Shown here piece after piece: positions 53,619 to 62,478 of a stretch of DNA of 64,000 bases. The translations under genes were made by a program, and so were the position numbers. Position 1 is the first letter of the stretch, and every line of letters begins with the position of its first letter. A model generated the notes under the pieces. The model saw nothing but the letters and a program-made list of their open reading frames with translations. It was not told the DNA's origin and made no database searches. The stretch is from positions 434,001 through 498,000 of the forward strand of contig CAWEGV010000013.1 of the NCBI GenBank assembly GCA_963808615.1. The letters run 5' to 3'. Origin of the DNA: Palsa-504 sp963808615. Its GTDB lineage: Bacteria; Actinomycetota; Actinomycetes; Streptosporangiales; Streptosporangiaceae.

Positions 53619-54212
53619 TTACTCGCCGGCTTCGTCTGGGTCGACGTCTGGGTCGAGGTACTGGTCGGCGTCCAGCTCGAGGGCGGCCGCGTCCTGGGCG
53701 CCTTCCTGCTCCAGGTACTCCTTGACCAGCCGGAAGACCAGGCCAGGCGGGTAGCCCTTCCTGGCCAGCGCGCCTGCGGTCCGCCTGACCCGGGTCTCGG
53801 ACGGCTGGCCCCGGCTGCCCGCCATCTTCTGCTCGACCAGGCGGCGGGCGGTGGCCACCTCCTGCTCCGGGTCGAGGGTGCTGACCGCCTCGCGGATCTC
53901 CTCGTTATCGACTCCCTGCCGGCGGAGCTCGGCCGACAGCGACCTCCGGGACAGCCCGCGGCTGTAATGCCGGGATTCGACCCAGGCCCGGGCGAACGCC
54001 GCGTCGTCGATCAGGCCGACGTCGGTGAAGCGCCCGAGCACAGCCTCAGCCGCCTCGCCGGGCACGCCCTTGCGCTGCAGCGCCTGGGCGAGCTGCGCCC
54101 GGGTCCGGGGCGCAGCCGTCAGCAGCCGCAGGCAGATCTGCCTGGCCTGAGCTTCAGGGTCAGCGGCCTCAGTCTCGGCCGGTGACCCCGAAGCCCGCTT
54201 GCCAGGTGTCAT
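53619..54212 (-). CDS. recX: Regulatory protein RecX
   Basis: A 197-residue RecA modulator that binds RecA filaments and limits their growth. The triple three-helix RecX repeats are seen as ARQICLRLLTAAPRTRAQLA, VLGRFTDVGLIDDAAFARAW with SRHYSRGLSRRSLSAELRRQ, and RRTAGALARKGYPPGLVFRL. A low-complexity acidic tail (DADQYLDPDVDPDEAGE) ends it. The first 15 residues (MTPGKRASGSPAETE) are duplicated at the start of the intein-derived frame upstream. Its ATG overlaps that frame's TGA (ATGA), so recX is now coupled to the endonuclease gene rather than directly to recA. Confidence 0.93.
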   Translation of the reverse strand: MTPGKRASGSPAETEAADPEAQARQICLRLLTAAPRTRAQLAQALQRKGVPGEAAEAVLGRFTDVGLIDDAAFARAWVESRHYSRGLSRRSLSAELRRQGVDNEEIREAVSTLDPEQEVATARRLVEQKMAGSRGQPSETRVRRTAGALARKGYPPGLVFRLVKEYLEQEGAQDAAALELDADQYLDPDVDPDEAGE

Positions 54213-54239
54213 CGCTGGTTACCGACTAGAGCCGTGGCA
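54172..54239 (-). repeat. Direct repeat, copy at recX start
   Basis: A 59-base stretch (54172-54230, then a one-base indel and further matches to 54239) identical to 55698-55756. It spans the last bases of the upstream frame, the recX start and the first 15 recX codons. The two copies flank the intein-derived gene. Confidence 0.92.
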
Positions 54240-55738
54240 GCCGGGAAGTTAATCGACCGGAGCTTAGCGCTTCCGCCACCGTCTCCGTTGCTGGCTTTCC
54301 CAGCTGGAGCGGAGCCATTGGACGGGGCGTAATCGTGGACGAGTACGTCCTCCGCGACCAGGGTGTGCAGGTCGGCCGCCGCCACGTCGAAGGTGCGGGT
54401 GTGCCGGACAGGCAGGATCTCCCGAATCCGGCAGAACCAGAGCTGATCCGCCAGGATCTGGTGGAGGAACGGGTCATCGAGTGCGTCGGCCAGCAGCTGC
54501 AACCGGTCGCGACGCATACGCGAGGCACCGAGCACCACCTTCATACCGCCCCGTGGGTCGCCTGCGATCTCGCCGATGATCTTGGCGGCGAGCGGCGCGG
54601 TCACACCTCGCCGTTCGAGGTGGCTCAGCACGGGCTGGGCGATATCCCGGGACATGTAGATACGCTGCGATCCGCGGTACCGGCCATGCAAGGCGGCCAG
54701 TTCCCGTGTCACTACCTGACCTCGCGGTCCCCACATCGGGACTGCGCCGGCAAAGGCCGACACGTTCTCCACTCCGGAAACCCTTACCTCCCAGCACGGA
54801 TATTTCCCGGATACCCGGCGACCCTTTATCAGGCCCCCACGCTGTGCGCGAGGATCACGCCGCTGAACACTGCTGCCGATGCCCCACCGAAGCAGGAGCC
54901 AGTGGACCTGCTCGGCGAGCTGCTCGGAGGTGGTCGAGAAACCGACCCGGATTCCACCGGTCTGCTCCCGGGACACGTAGCCATCGGTCTCGAAGTAGCC
55001 GAAAATGAAATTACCGACTACTTCCGCTGAGATCTCGGGTCTGAAGAGTACCGCCTGCGCTTTCTTCGCCGGCGCCAGGAAACCAAATATCCCTGCCTGG
55101 CGGCAGAGCTCGAGGACGCCGTTTTTCTCTCCTGGCCGGTGCGAAAGGGCGACATCCCCGCTTCCCGTGGGCTTCGCCTCGCAGCCCAGGGCGGCCGCGA
55201 TCTTCGCCACGTCCCGCTGCAAGGATTCCGCCACGTTGATGAAGTGAACTGGCGTCTTACCGCCGACGTAGCCATCGCCGATCAGGTAGCCGAGAAGCCG
55301 GGCGTGCTCGGGCGGCATCGGCTCGTGTGAGCCGAAGCCAAGGAAGCTGCGCGGCCTCGCTACCCTGTCGCCGCATGAGAGCTCGCCCGCGAGGCACCAG
55401 CCGCGCTCGGTCAGGATCTTGTGGTCGGGCGTGACCCACAGCTCGGTGCTGTCACGCAGCCTGAGGCCGATGACTTCCTGCTCGCCCTCATCGAACCAGG
55501 ACCGGATTTCGCGAACGCTTAGCGCACCGTTTTTATCGGCCGACACGACATGCACTGGAAGCTGCCCGTCGACGATCTCCTCGATGCGGTGAGTTAGCCC
55601 CGTCACCGGATCGAAGACTCGGGTCCCCTGGGCGAGGCACTTGTTCTTCACGACCTTGACACAGGTACGATTGCCGACCGATTCGGTACTGATCTCGGTC
55701 TCGGCCGGTGACCCCGAAGCCCGCTTGCCAGGTGTCAT
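54209..55738 (-). CDS. Freestanding RecA-intein-derived LAGLIDADG homing endonuclease
   Basis: A 509-residue frame. Residues 1-15 copy the RecX start, and 21-33 (VGNRTCVKVVKNK) copy the RecA extein before the M. tuberculosis RecA intein site. Residues 34-469 (436 residues; about 440 in M. tuberculosis) are the intein. They have Cys34 at block A, TPDHK at block B, the LAGLIDADG motifs LLGYLIGDGYVG and IFGYFETDGYVS with both acids, and the TFDVAAADLHTLVAEDVLVH end. The splice end is His-Asp followed by Tyr, not His-Asn then Cys, and no RecA core follows, only a 40-residue low-complexity tail. Splicing should be dead while nuclease residues remain. It starts 13 bases after the recA stop, and its TGA overlaps the recX ATG. 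Confidence 0.85.
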   Translation of the reverse strand: MTPGKRASGSPAETEISTESVGNRTCVKVVKNKCLAQGTRVFDPVTGLTHRIEEIVDGQLPVHVVSADKNGALSVREIRSWFDEGEQEVIGLRLRDSTELWVTPDHKILTERGWCLAGELSCGDRVARPRSFLGFGSHEPMPPEHARLLGYLIGDGYVGGKTPVHFINVAESLQRDVAKIAAALGCEAKPTGSGDVALSHRPGEKNGVLELCRQAGIFGFLAPAKKAQAVLFRPEISAEVVGNFIFGYFETDGYVSREQTGGIRVGFSTTSEQLAEQVHWLLLRWGIGSSVQRRDPRAQRGGLIKGRRVSGKYPCWEVRVSGVENVSAFAGAVPMWGPRGQVVTRELAALHGRYRGSQRIYMSRDIAQPVLSHLERRGVTAPLAAKIIGEIAGDPRGGMKVVLGASRMRRDRLQLLADALDDPFLHQILADQLWFCRIREILPVRHTRTFDVAAADLHTLVAEDVLVHDYAPSNGSAPAGKASNGDGGGSAKLRSINFPAATALVGNQR

Positions 55739-55751
55739 CGCTGGTTACCGA

Positions 55752-55764
<13 letters not shown>
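55698..55764 (-). repeat. Direct repeat, copy at recA stop
   Basis: The recA-side copy of the 59-base repeat (55698-55756). It carries the recA stop, the 13-base spacer, an ATG and 15 RecX-like codons that now begin the endonuclease frame. With the copy at 54172-54239 it brackets the 1.5-kb insert. Confidence 0.92.
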
Positions 55765-56654
<890 letters not shown>

Positions 56655-56700
56655 GTTGTGGGGAGCATGCGTTAGCGATGAAACTGGGCCGCGGGAGACC
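56655..56700 (-). other. Non-RecA sequence before TTVALH: possible C-terminal end of a P-loop intein
   Basis: The 46 bases between the poly-C block and the RecA codons for TTVALH are not RecA. In frame they end in Ala-Pro-His-Asn directly before Thr, the His-Asn/Thr ending of an intein. One frame over they read SFIANACSP, resembling the FIAN-type block G that precedes it. A small indel would join the two. The evidence is suggestive only. Confidence 0.35.
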
Positions 56701-57014
<314 letters not shown>

Positions 57015-57016
57015 TT

Positions 57017-57256
57017 TTTCCCGCTGCTCTCCGGTCCGTATATCTCGACGATGCGGCCGCGCGGGAGGCCGCCGAGGCCGAGCGCCACGTCGAGGGCGAT
57101 CGAACCGGTCGGGATCACCTCGACCGGGACCCGCGTCTCCTCGCCGAGGCGCATGACCGAGCCCTTGCCGAACTGCCGCTCGATCTGCAGGAGCGCAGTC
57201 TCCAGGGCCTTGTCCCTGTCGCCCGCCCGCTCGAGGGGCCTGCTGTTTGCTGCCAT
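57017..57256 (-). CDS. recA: RecA recombinase, N-terminal 80 residues
   Basis: Begins MAANSRPLERAGDRDKALET and includes QIERQFGKGSVMRLGEE, PTGSIALDVALGLGGLPRGR and the first half of the ATP-binding loop, IYGPESSGK. After the lysine codon the sequence becomes poly-C. The remaining RecA starts at 56654; together they give 380 residues, a normal actinobacterial length. RecA drives strand exchange and LexA self-cleavage. A LexA-type box lies 215 bases upstream. The intact gene is almost certainly functional in the cell, the break being in the assembly or due to an unassembled intein. Confidence 0.9.
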
Positions 57257-57470
57257 TGAGGACTCCCTGCCGGGGTTAAGGGCCTGCGGGCACCTTCCCG
57301 CACCGCCCAGGTCGTCTTAGTTGTGGTCCCGCCGGCTATCCCCCGGCGGGCATCGCTGACAAGCTACGCGGGCCTACTGACATTTTCGCGAGGTGCCCGT
57401 CGTCGGGGATTTCCGTGACCGTGATCCGAGGCACCGGTGACTGGGACCACTGCCACTCGTCCACTATAGA

Positions 57471-57486
57471 GCGAACGTGTATTCGA
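57471..57486 (-). promoter_or_regulatory. LexA (SOS) box upstream of recA
   Basis: GCGAACGTGTATTCGA matches the actinobacterial LexA consensus CGAAC-N4-GTTCG with a single mismatch (ATTCG). It lies 215 bases before the recA start, inside a 327-base gap (57257-57583) that otherwise shows nothing I can support. SOS control of recA and of the genes coupled behind it is expected. Confidence 0.65.
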
Positions 57487-57583
57487 TCATGGGAGACACG
57501 CCGAAGACACCGAGAAATTCTGCGAAAATCCTGGCCAGGCACGGCGGCCGCTGGCTCGTCCTCGACACCCCCCTGGCCGGCTC

Positions 57584-58339
57584 TTACGTATTACATCCTG
57601 CGCGCAGGCAGCTGAAGACCAGCGGGACGGGCCGGGCCGCGGACGAGGCCCGCATGCTGACGAGCGCATCACTGCCTGCCTTGATGATGAAGCCCAGGTA
57701 GTAGTCCGAAACCGAGCCGTTGTCTCCTGGCGGTGTCCCGGCAGGGCAGCTCACCAGAGTCAGGCTGGTGAGCCCGGCGCTGATCGGGTCGGAGCCGCTG
57801 CTGTTATCGAAGCCGTTGAGGAACCTGAAGTATGACCGCGCACCCGGGTCGACCGTCAGGACGGCCCGCGACCCGTAGTCGACCTCGATGATCATCACGC
57901 CCACCTCGAGCTGGCCGCTGCCTCGGTGATCACCCGCTGAACCGCCGAGGCGGACGTAGCCCTGGGAGCGAGCGTAGGCAAACCAGACCGGGCCGGCCCG
58001 GAGGCTGCTGTCACGCCAGCTCGAGGCCAGCGCGCCGACGGAAGCCGGACAGGCGCCCGCCGGCGAGCCGGCCGGCGCCACTGACGGCGTTGATGAGCCT
58101 GACACGGGACTGGTGGCAGCCGGGCCGCCGGGCCGACCCACGGGCGGATTACCTGCTCGCAACGCGTGCGCAACGGGCGGTACGGTAATCGCGATTGATG
58201 CCGCCACGACCGCGCACGTGATGCCCACTCTCCGGACGTGCCGCCGGTGCCTGCGCCGGATTGCCGGTATGAGGTTGGCCGGCGCCTGTTCGCTCGCCGC
58301 CATCATGGCGGCGCGCAGCCTGCGCTCAAGGTCAGTCAT
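57584..58339 (-). CDS. Membrane-anchored anti-sigma-like protein
   Basis: A 251-residue protein. The cytoplasmic N-terminus (LERRLRAAMMAASEQAPANL) is followed by one transmembrane helix (VGITCAVVAASIAITVPPVA). A Ser/Thr/Pro-rich linker and an exported domain come next, with Cys pairs that could form disulphides (LVSCPAG, VFSCLRAGC). Its start overlaps the sigma-factor stop by 8 bases, the typical arrangement of an ECF sigma factor and its regulator. No zinc-binding anti-sigma motif (HxxxCxxC) is seen, so the call rests on context and topology. Confidence 0.6.
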   Translation of the reverse strand: MTDLERRLRAAMMAASEQAPANLIPAIRRRHRRHVRRVGITCAVVAASIAITVPPVAHALRAGNPPVGRPGGPAATSPVSGSSTPSVAPAGSPAGACPASVGALASSWRDSSLRAGPVWFAYARSQGYVRLGGSAGDHRGSGQLEVGVMIIEVDYGSRAVLTVDPGARSYFRFLNGFDNSSGSDPISAGLTSLTLVSCPAGTPPGDNGSVSDYYLGFIIKAGSDALVSMRASSAARPVPLVFSCLRAGCNT

Positions 58340-58913
58340 CTAGCACCGCACCGTCCCCTCGTCCGGGTCTCCTGCTGGGTTCGGGCTCGGCCACCGGGCC
58401 AAGGCTGGCGCGCATGCTGGCCAGGGCCCGGGCCGCCTGCTTCTTTACCGAGCCGAGGCTGCAGCCCAGTGTGGCGGCGGTCTGTGCCTCGGTCAGATCG
58501 CAGAAGTAGCGCAGCACCAGTACCGCCCGCTGCCCGGCGGGCAGCGGGCCAAGCGCCCGCAGCAGCAGGTCCCGATCAGCGATCTGGATCGCCTGGTCGC
58601 CGGAGGCCGGCTCAACGGCGGCGGCCTGCAACTGCTCGCGGTGGCGACGGCGCTGCCGCCAGCGGTCCACCGACGCATGCACCAGCATCCGGCGCACATA
58701 CGGCTCCGGATCGCCGTTTCGGCAGATCCGCCGCCAGTGGCGGTAGGCGCGTTCAAGCACGCCCTGTAGCAGGTCTTCCGCATCCGCCCGCTGCCGTCCG
58801 GTCAGCAACAGGGCCATCGTAAACAGGCGCGCCGATGAAGCATCGACGAATTCCTCGAAGGACGCACCGGCCTCCTCGGCGCCGACGACATCGCCCTGGT
58901 CATACGCGGTCAT
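58332..58913 (-). CDS. SigE-family ECF RNA polymerase sigma factor
   Basis: A 193-residue sigma-70-family factor. Region 2 is seen as SARLFTMALLLTGRQRADAE, DLLQGVLERAYRHWRRI and YVRRMLVHASVDRWRQRRRH. Region 4 is GPLPAGQRAVLVLRYFCDLT, then EAQTAATLGCSLGSVKKQAA with a helix-turn-helix. This fits the SigE-family (sigma-70 family of about 170-190 residues) of actinobacteria. The ATG at 58913 follows AGGGGA. It is followed by, and overlaps, its likely regulator gene. Confidence 0.88.
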   Translation of the reverse strand: MTAYDQGDVVGAEEAGASFEEFVDASSARLFTMALLLTGRQRADAEDLLQGVLERAYRHWRRICRNGDPEPYVRRMLVHASVDRWRQRRRHREQLQAAAVEPASGDQAIQIADRDLLLRALGPLPAGQRAVLVLRYFCDLTEAQTAATLGCSLGSVKKQAARALASMRASLGPVAEPEPSRRPGRGDGAVLDD

Positions 58914-59144
58914 CGCGTCCCCTGCAATAAGCGGCCACATAATCTTTCCACGACGTGGCGCGGTAAAAGGTTGACGGCCGAAGCCAGGGCGTTCTGGGCC
59001 GGGCTGGTTTCGGCGTCCAGATGGCCGGGGCCGGCGCGGCTCCGCACCCGGCGGGGGCTACCATCGGCACCGGGTCGGGATGGCCGCCAGAGAGCCCACC
59101 GACCTCACTGAGACTCAGATCTAGCCGCGCGAGGAGACGTTCAG

Positions 59145-59540
59145 ATGCCGCTCGATGAGGATGTGGTCCGGCTAGCCAAGGGCAAGAACCTCGCCGCGGT
59201 GGTGACCCTGATGCCGAGCGGGCAGCCACAGGCCCTGTTCACCTGGATTGACACCGACGGCGAGCACCTTCTGATCAACACCGAGCCGCAGCGGCAGAAG
59301 GCCAGGAACGCCGCCCGCGACCCGCGGGTCACCATCTTGATCCGCAGCGACGACTTCTATGACTGGGCCGAGATCCGCGGGCACGTGACGGAAACGGTCG
59401 GCGGCGAGGCCGCGCGCGAGCACATCGACGAACTGTCACAGCGCTACAACGGCCACGAGTACACCAATCCCATCGGACCGGCGGGCCGCGTGATCCTGAA
59501 GATCGCCCCGGACAAGGTCAAGACCTCGCACCAGCGCTAG
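59145..59540 (+). CDS. PPOX-class F420-dependent oxidoreductase
   Basis: A 131-residue flavin/F420-binding split-barrel protein. NLAAVVTLMPSGQPQALFTW, LLINTEPQRQKARNAARDPR and VTILIRSDDFYDWAEIRGHV are the standard elements of the TIGR03618-like PPOX group. The substrate is unknown. The ATG at 59145 follows GAGGAG with about 9 bases of spacing. Confidence 0.87.
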   Translation: MPLDEDVVRLAKGKNLAAVVTLMPSGQPQALFTWIDTDGEHLLINTEPQRQKARNAARDPRVTILIRSDDFYDWAEIRGHVTETVGGEAAREHIDELSQRYNGHEYTNPIGPAGRVILKIAPDKVKTSHQR

Positions 59541-59582
59541 CTGGCGTACGGGACCGATGCGCGGATCCGAGCGGGCTTCGGG

Positions 59583-59777
59583 CTAGCGCAGGGTTTCGGG
59601 GACGTCGAAGGTGTCGCAGACGGCCCGCCAGACCAGCTTGGTGTCTACGCCCTCAGCCAGGGCACGTTCGATGGTGCGGTCGCCGAGCTTGTCGAACACG
59701 AAGTCCTTGGCCACGCTCTGGGCGTATAGCTCGCCGAACTGCGCCCTCATCCGGTCCCAGAATGCCGTCAATCGCAC
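59583..59777 (-). CDS. DUF3046 family protein
   Basis: A 64-residue actinobacterial protein (MRLTAFWDRMRAQFGELYAQ, then AKDFVFDKLGDRTIERALAE). DUF3046 genes are commonly found next to recA in actinomycetes, and this one lies 2.3 kb upstream of it. No function is established. Confidence 0.85.
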   Translation of the reverse strand: MRLTAFWDRMRAQFGELYAQSVAKDFVFDKLGDRTIERALAEGVDTKLVWRAVCDTFDVPETLR

Positions 59778-60008
59778 GGGCCAAGGGTACTTGTCCCCCG
59801 GGGCCAGGCGAGTCGCGCGCCGGGCCGCCCGAGCAGGGCTGGCCGCACGGTCCGCAAAGCCCCATTAGTCCGATGTGTCGTTATTGATTTCGTGGGAATT
59901 ACTGGAGGCGAAGGCGCACGTCGTGAGCCAGATTGTGCGCCGTCCGACCAGAGAGCCGGGCCCGGGGACCGGCCGTGGCGGGCATTGCGCGTGATGGAGG
60001 CGGATGGC

Positions 60009-60758
60009 ATGGCCGCGCCTGCGGGGCTGAGCGGGCCAACTTCGGAACCGGCGGCCGGGGAACCGCCCGGAGCGGAGGTGACGGTTCCGCAGCAGGCGGA
60101 GGTGCCGGCCGGGGAACTGGCGACTGCAGAGGCGTCGGCCGGGGAGGCACAGGCCGGGGAACCGCCGACGGCAGAGGAGCCGGCTCGGGAGGTGCCGACC
60201 GCCGCTGCTGGGGAATCCGCGGCCGAAGGGACGGAGCCGGAGCCGGGTCTCGAGGTGGCGGCAGCCGGGTATACCGGACAACGCCGCAGGACCAGTCCGC
60301 TGGCCGTCATGGCCCTAATCTTCGGCATCCTGGTGCTGGCTGTGGCGGCGCTCGTCGTGCTGGCCATCGTGACCCACGGCTTCAAGCCGAAGACCGTGGT
60401 CACGTACCGGCCGGCCGCCGTATTCCGCCTGCAGCCAGGTGATTGCATCGATTCATCGCAGAACGGCCTGGCGGTCACGATCCTGTCTTGCGCCACGCCG
60501 CACCAAGCCGAAGTGTTCGCTACGTTCAGCCTCGCGGGAAAGTCCTGGCCCGGCAGCGTGGCGGCTCAGCAGGAGGCGGGCAACGGCTGCGCGAGCCGGA
60601 TCAGCGGCTACCTGAACCCGCAGCTGATCACCGCCGGCCTGAGCCAGCAGTACGTCTTCCCCGACCAGAAGGCCTGGCAGGCCGGCGTCCATACGGTGAT
60701 CTGCGAGGTCAGTTCGTCGAGCGGGCCGCTGACCGGATCGGTGCGGCAGAGCGGCTAA
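60009..60758 (+). CDS. Membrane protein with septum-formation-type (DUF4190/Septum_form) domain
   Basis: A 249-residue protein. An acidic Glu/Ala/Pro-rich N-terminal tail of about 90 residues (VPAGELATAEASAGEAQAGE) precedes one transmembrane helix (AVMALIFGILVLAVAALVVL). An extracytoplasmic domain follows with FRLQPGDCIDSS, SCATPHQAEVFATFSL and VICEVSSSSG, the GDC...C...PHxxEV pattern of Septum_form. The ATG at 60009 is preferred: GGAGGC lies 8 bases before it. The 3' half overlaps the SRPBCC frame antisense. Relatives occur near division genes, but the role here is not shown. Confidence 0.75.
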   Translation: MAAPAGLSGPTSEPAAGEPPGAEVTVPQQAEVPAGELATAEASAGEAQAGEPPTAEEPAREVPTAAAGESAAEGTEPEPGLEVAAAGYTGQRRRTSPLAVMALIFGILVLAVAALVVLAIVTHGFKPKTVVTYRPAAVFRLQPGDCIDSSQNGLAVTILSCATPHQAEVFATFSLAGKSWPGSVAAQQEAGNGCASRISGYLNPQLITAGLSQQYVFPDQKAWQAGVHTVICEVSSSSGPLTGSVRQSG

Positions 60759-61181
60759 CCCTGCCGGGCGTTCCGCGCGCTGCTTGATGGCCTGGTTGAG
60801 CGCGGTGTAGTCGGTTTCGGCGGCGGCGATGGTCTTGGAGAACCGGACGAGCAGGCCGCGGAATGTCTCGCTCTGCACCAGGTGAGTCCCGTCGCCGGCT
60901 GGGGTCAGGGTAAAGGAGTGCTCGCCGCCGATGATGCCGGGCAGGCTGAGCGCCCAGCGGAGTTCGGCGCCGGGCTGGGCGACCATGACCTTGGGCCGGA
61001 TCCTCATCGCGCGCCCGACGCTGGGACGGCTGGTCAGGGTGATCCGCTGGCCCGCGGTGAGGTTGCCGCTGGCCTTAGGGAACAGCGGGTTCCACTGCGG
61101 GTAGGCGGCCAGGTCGGAGAGCACGGCCCAGACCGCATCCGGCGGAGCGTCGATGTCGATGGCGACCGTCACGGTTTTCAC
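60453..61181 (-). CDS. SRPBCC (START-like) domain protein, 3' end extended into antisense DNA
   Basis: Residues 1-140 form an SRPBCC fold: VAIDIDAPPDAVWAVLSDLA, AYPQWNPLFPKASGNLTAGQ and VQSETFRGLLVRFSKT, ending at DYTALNQAIKQRAERPAG (about 60770). Such proteins bind lipids or polyketide-like ligands. The natural stop is missing; the frame then runs 300 bases antisense to the septum-formation gene. The conserved part probably ended near 60760, where the neighbouring gene now begins its end, so one of the two has lost sequence. Confidence 0.65.
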   Translation of the reverse strand: MKTVTVAIDIDAPPDAVWAVLSDLAAYPQWNPLFPKASGNLTAGQRITLTSRPSVGRAMRIRPKVMVAQPGAELRWALSLPGIIGGEHSFTLTPAGDGTHLVQSETFRGLLVRFSKTIAAAETDYTALNQAIKQRAERPAGLAALPHRSGQRPARRTDLADHRMDAGLPGLLVGEDVLLAQAGGDQLRVQVAADPARAAVARLLLSRHAAGPGLSREAERSEHFGLVRRGARQDRDRQAVLR

Positions 61182-61203
61182 GGCTGCGAATGCCTTCCTG
61201 TGT

Positions 61204-62478
61204 TCAGGGCGGCCCGGCCAGCCACTGGCCGTGCCGCATCACCGCGTGCAGGCGGAACTCATCGTCGCAGACCACCAGGTCCGCGGTCAGACCCGGGCCC
61301 AGGGCTCCGGTCCGGTGACCGAGACCTAGCACGCGAGCGGGCGTGGTGCTCGCCGCGGCGGCCACCTCGGGAACGGGCAGGCCGGCGGCAATCGCGTGAG
61401 CGACCACGCTGGCCATGGAGGCGGTCGAGCCGGCGATCGCGCCGGGCGGCGTGGCGCCACCGGCCGGGCCGGTGTCATCGGCTGGCCGGTCATCGGCTGG
61501 CCGGTCATCGGCAGGCCTGTCACCGGCCGGGCCGGGGTGGCCGGCCAGCCGGGCTACTCCCCCGGTCACGCTCACGCTCATCGAGCCCAGCCGGTAGCTG
61601 CCGTCCGGCATGCCGGCGGCGGCCATGGCGTCGGTGATCAGGACCAGGCGGCCGGGGCCCGCGGCCCGGGCCGTCAGGCGGATCGTGATGCCGTGCAGGT
61701 GCGCGCCGTCGGCGATCACCTCGCAGCTGACCTCGTCCCGGTCCAGCAGCGCGCCGGCGGCGCCCGGCTCGCGGTGATGCGGCGGGCGCATGCCGTTATA
61801 CAGGTGAGTCGCGTGACTGGCGCCGGCGTCGATGGCCGCCGCCGTGACGTCGGCGGTGGCGTCGGTGTGCCCGATGGCGGCCGTCACGCCCGAGCGGACC
61901 GCTGCCTTGATCACCGCGGCCGCGCCGGGCAGTTCCGGAGCCAGCGTGATGACCCGCAGGTGGCCGCGGGCCGCGGCGTGCAGGCGCTCGAAGACGGTCA
62001 CGTCGGGGGCGATCATGTGCCGCGGGTCCTGCGCGCCGCGCCGGGCCGGGGCCAGGAACGGCCCCTCCAGGTGAATCCCGGCGATGACGCCCTCGTCGGC
62101 CAGGCCGGCCAGCATGGCGGCCCGGGCTTCCAGGGTGGCCACCGGCGCGGTGACCAGGCTGGCCACCAGGCTGGTGCTGCCGCGCCGGCGGTGGAACTCC
62201 GCGGCCTGCCGGGCCTGCTCGGCGGTTCCCTCGGTGAACGACGCGCCGCCGCCGCCGTGAACGTGCATGTCGACGAAGCCGGGGAGCACCCACTGCCCGC
62301 GCAGGTCGACGGCGGCCAGCCCGGCCAGCTGGCCGCGCGGATCGCCGGCGCCGACCGCGCCGATCAGGTCGCCCGCCAGCCGGATCCAGCCGGGATTGAG
62401 CACGCCCCCGGGCGTCACGATCCGGCCGCCGGTGAGCAGGCGGCCAACGCCCGCGGCCCCGTCCGGCTCCGGCAACAT
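61204..62478 (-). CDS. nagA: N-acetylglucosamine-6-phosphate deacetylase NagA
   Basis: A 424-residue amidohydrolase that converts GlcNAc-6-P to GlcN-6-P and acetate. Visible are the metal motif PGFVDMHVHGGGG, the glutamate in GIHLEGPFLAPARRGAQDP, the histidines in AAIGHTDATADVTAAAIDAG and GASHATHLYNGM, and the late LVLITDAMAAAG. A loop is expanded by three PADDR-like 15-base repeats (61470-61530). The ATG at 62478 overlaps the stop of the SIS gene (TGATG), so the two are coupled, in a DeoR-linked amino-sugar cluster. Confidence 0.92.
   Translation of the reverse strand: MLPEPDGAAGVGRLLTGGRIVTPGGVLNPGWIRLAGDLIGAVGAGDPRGQLAGLAAVDLRGQWVLPGFVDMHVHGGGGASFTEGTAEQARQAAEFHRRRGSTSLVASLVTAPVATLEARAAMLAGLADEGVIAGIHLEGPFLAPARRGAQDPRHMIAPDVTVFERLHAAARGHLRVITLAPELPGAAAVIKAAVRSGVTAAIGHTDATADVTAAAIDAGASHATHLYNGMRPPHHREPGAAGALLDRDEVSCEVIADGAHLHGITIRLTARAAGPGRLVLITDAMAAAGMPDGSYRLGSMSVSVTGGVARLAGHPGPAGDRPADDRPADDRPADDTGPAGGATPPGAIAGSTASMASVVAHAIAAGLPVPEVAAAASTTPARVLGLGHRTGALGPGLTADLVVCDDEFRLHAVMRHGQWLAGPP

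Noticed and set aside
54209..55738. An active RecA intein that splices to give RecA
   Set aside because: There is no RecA core after it, the C-terminal junction residues are wrong, and an intein-free recA C-terminal part is adjacent.
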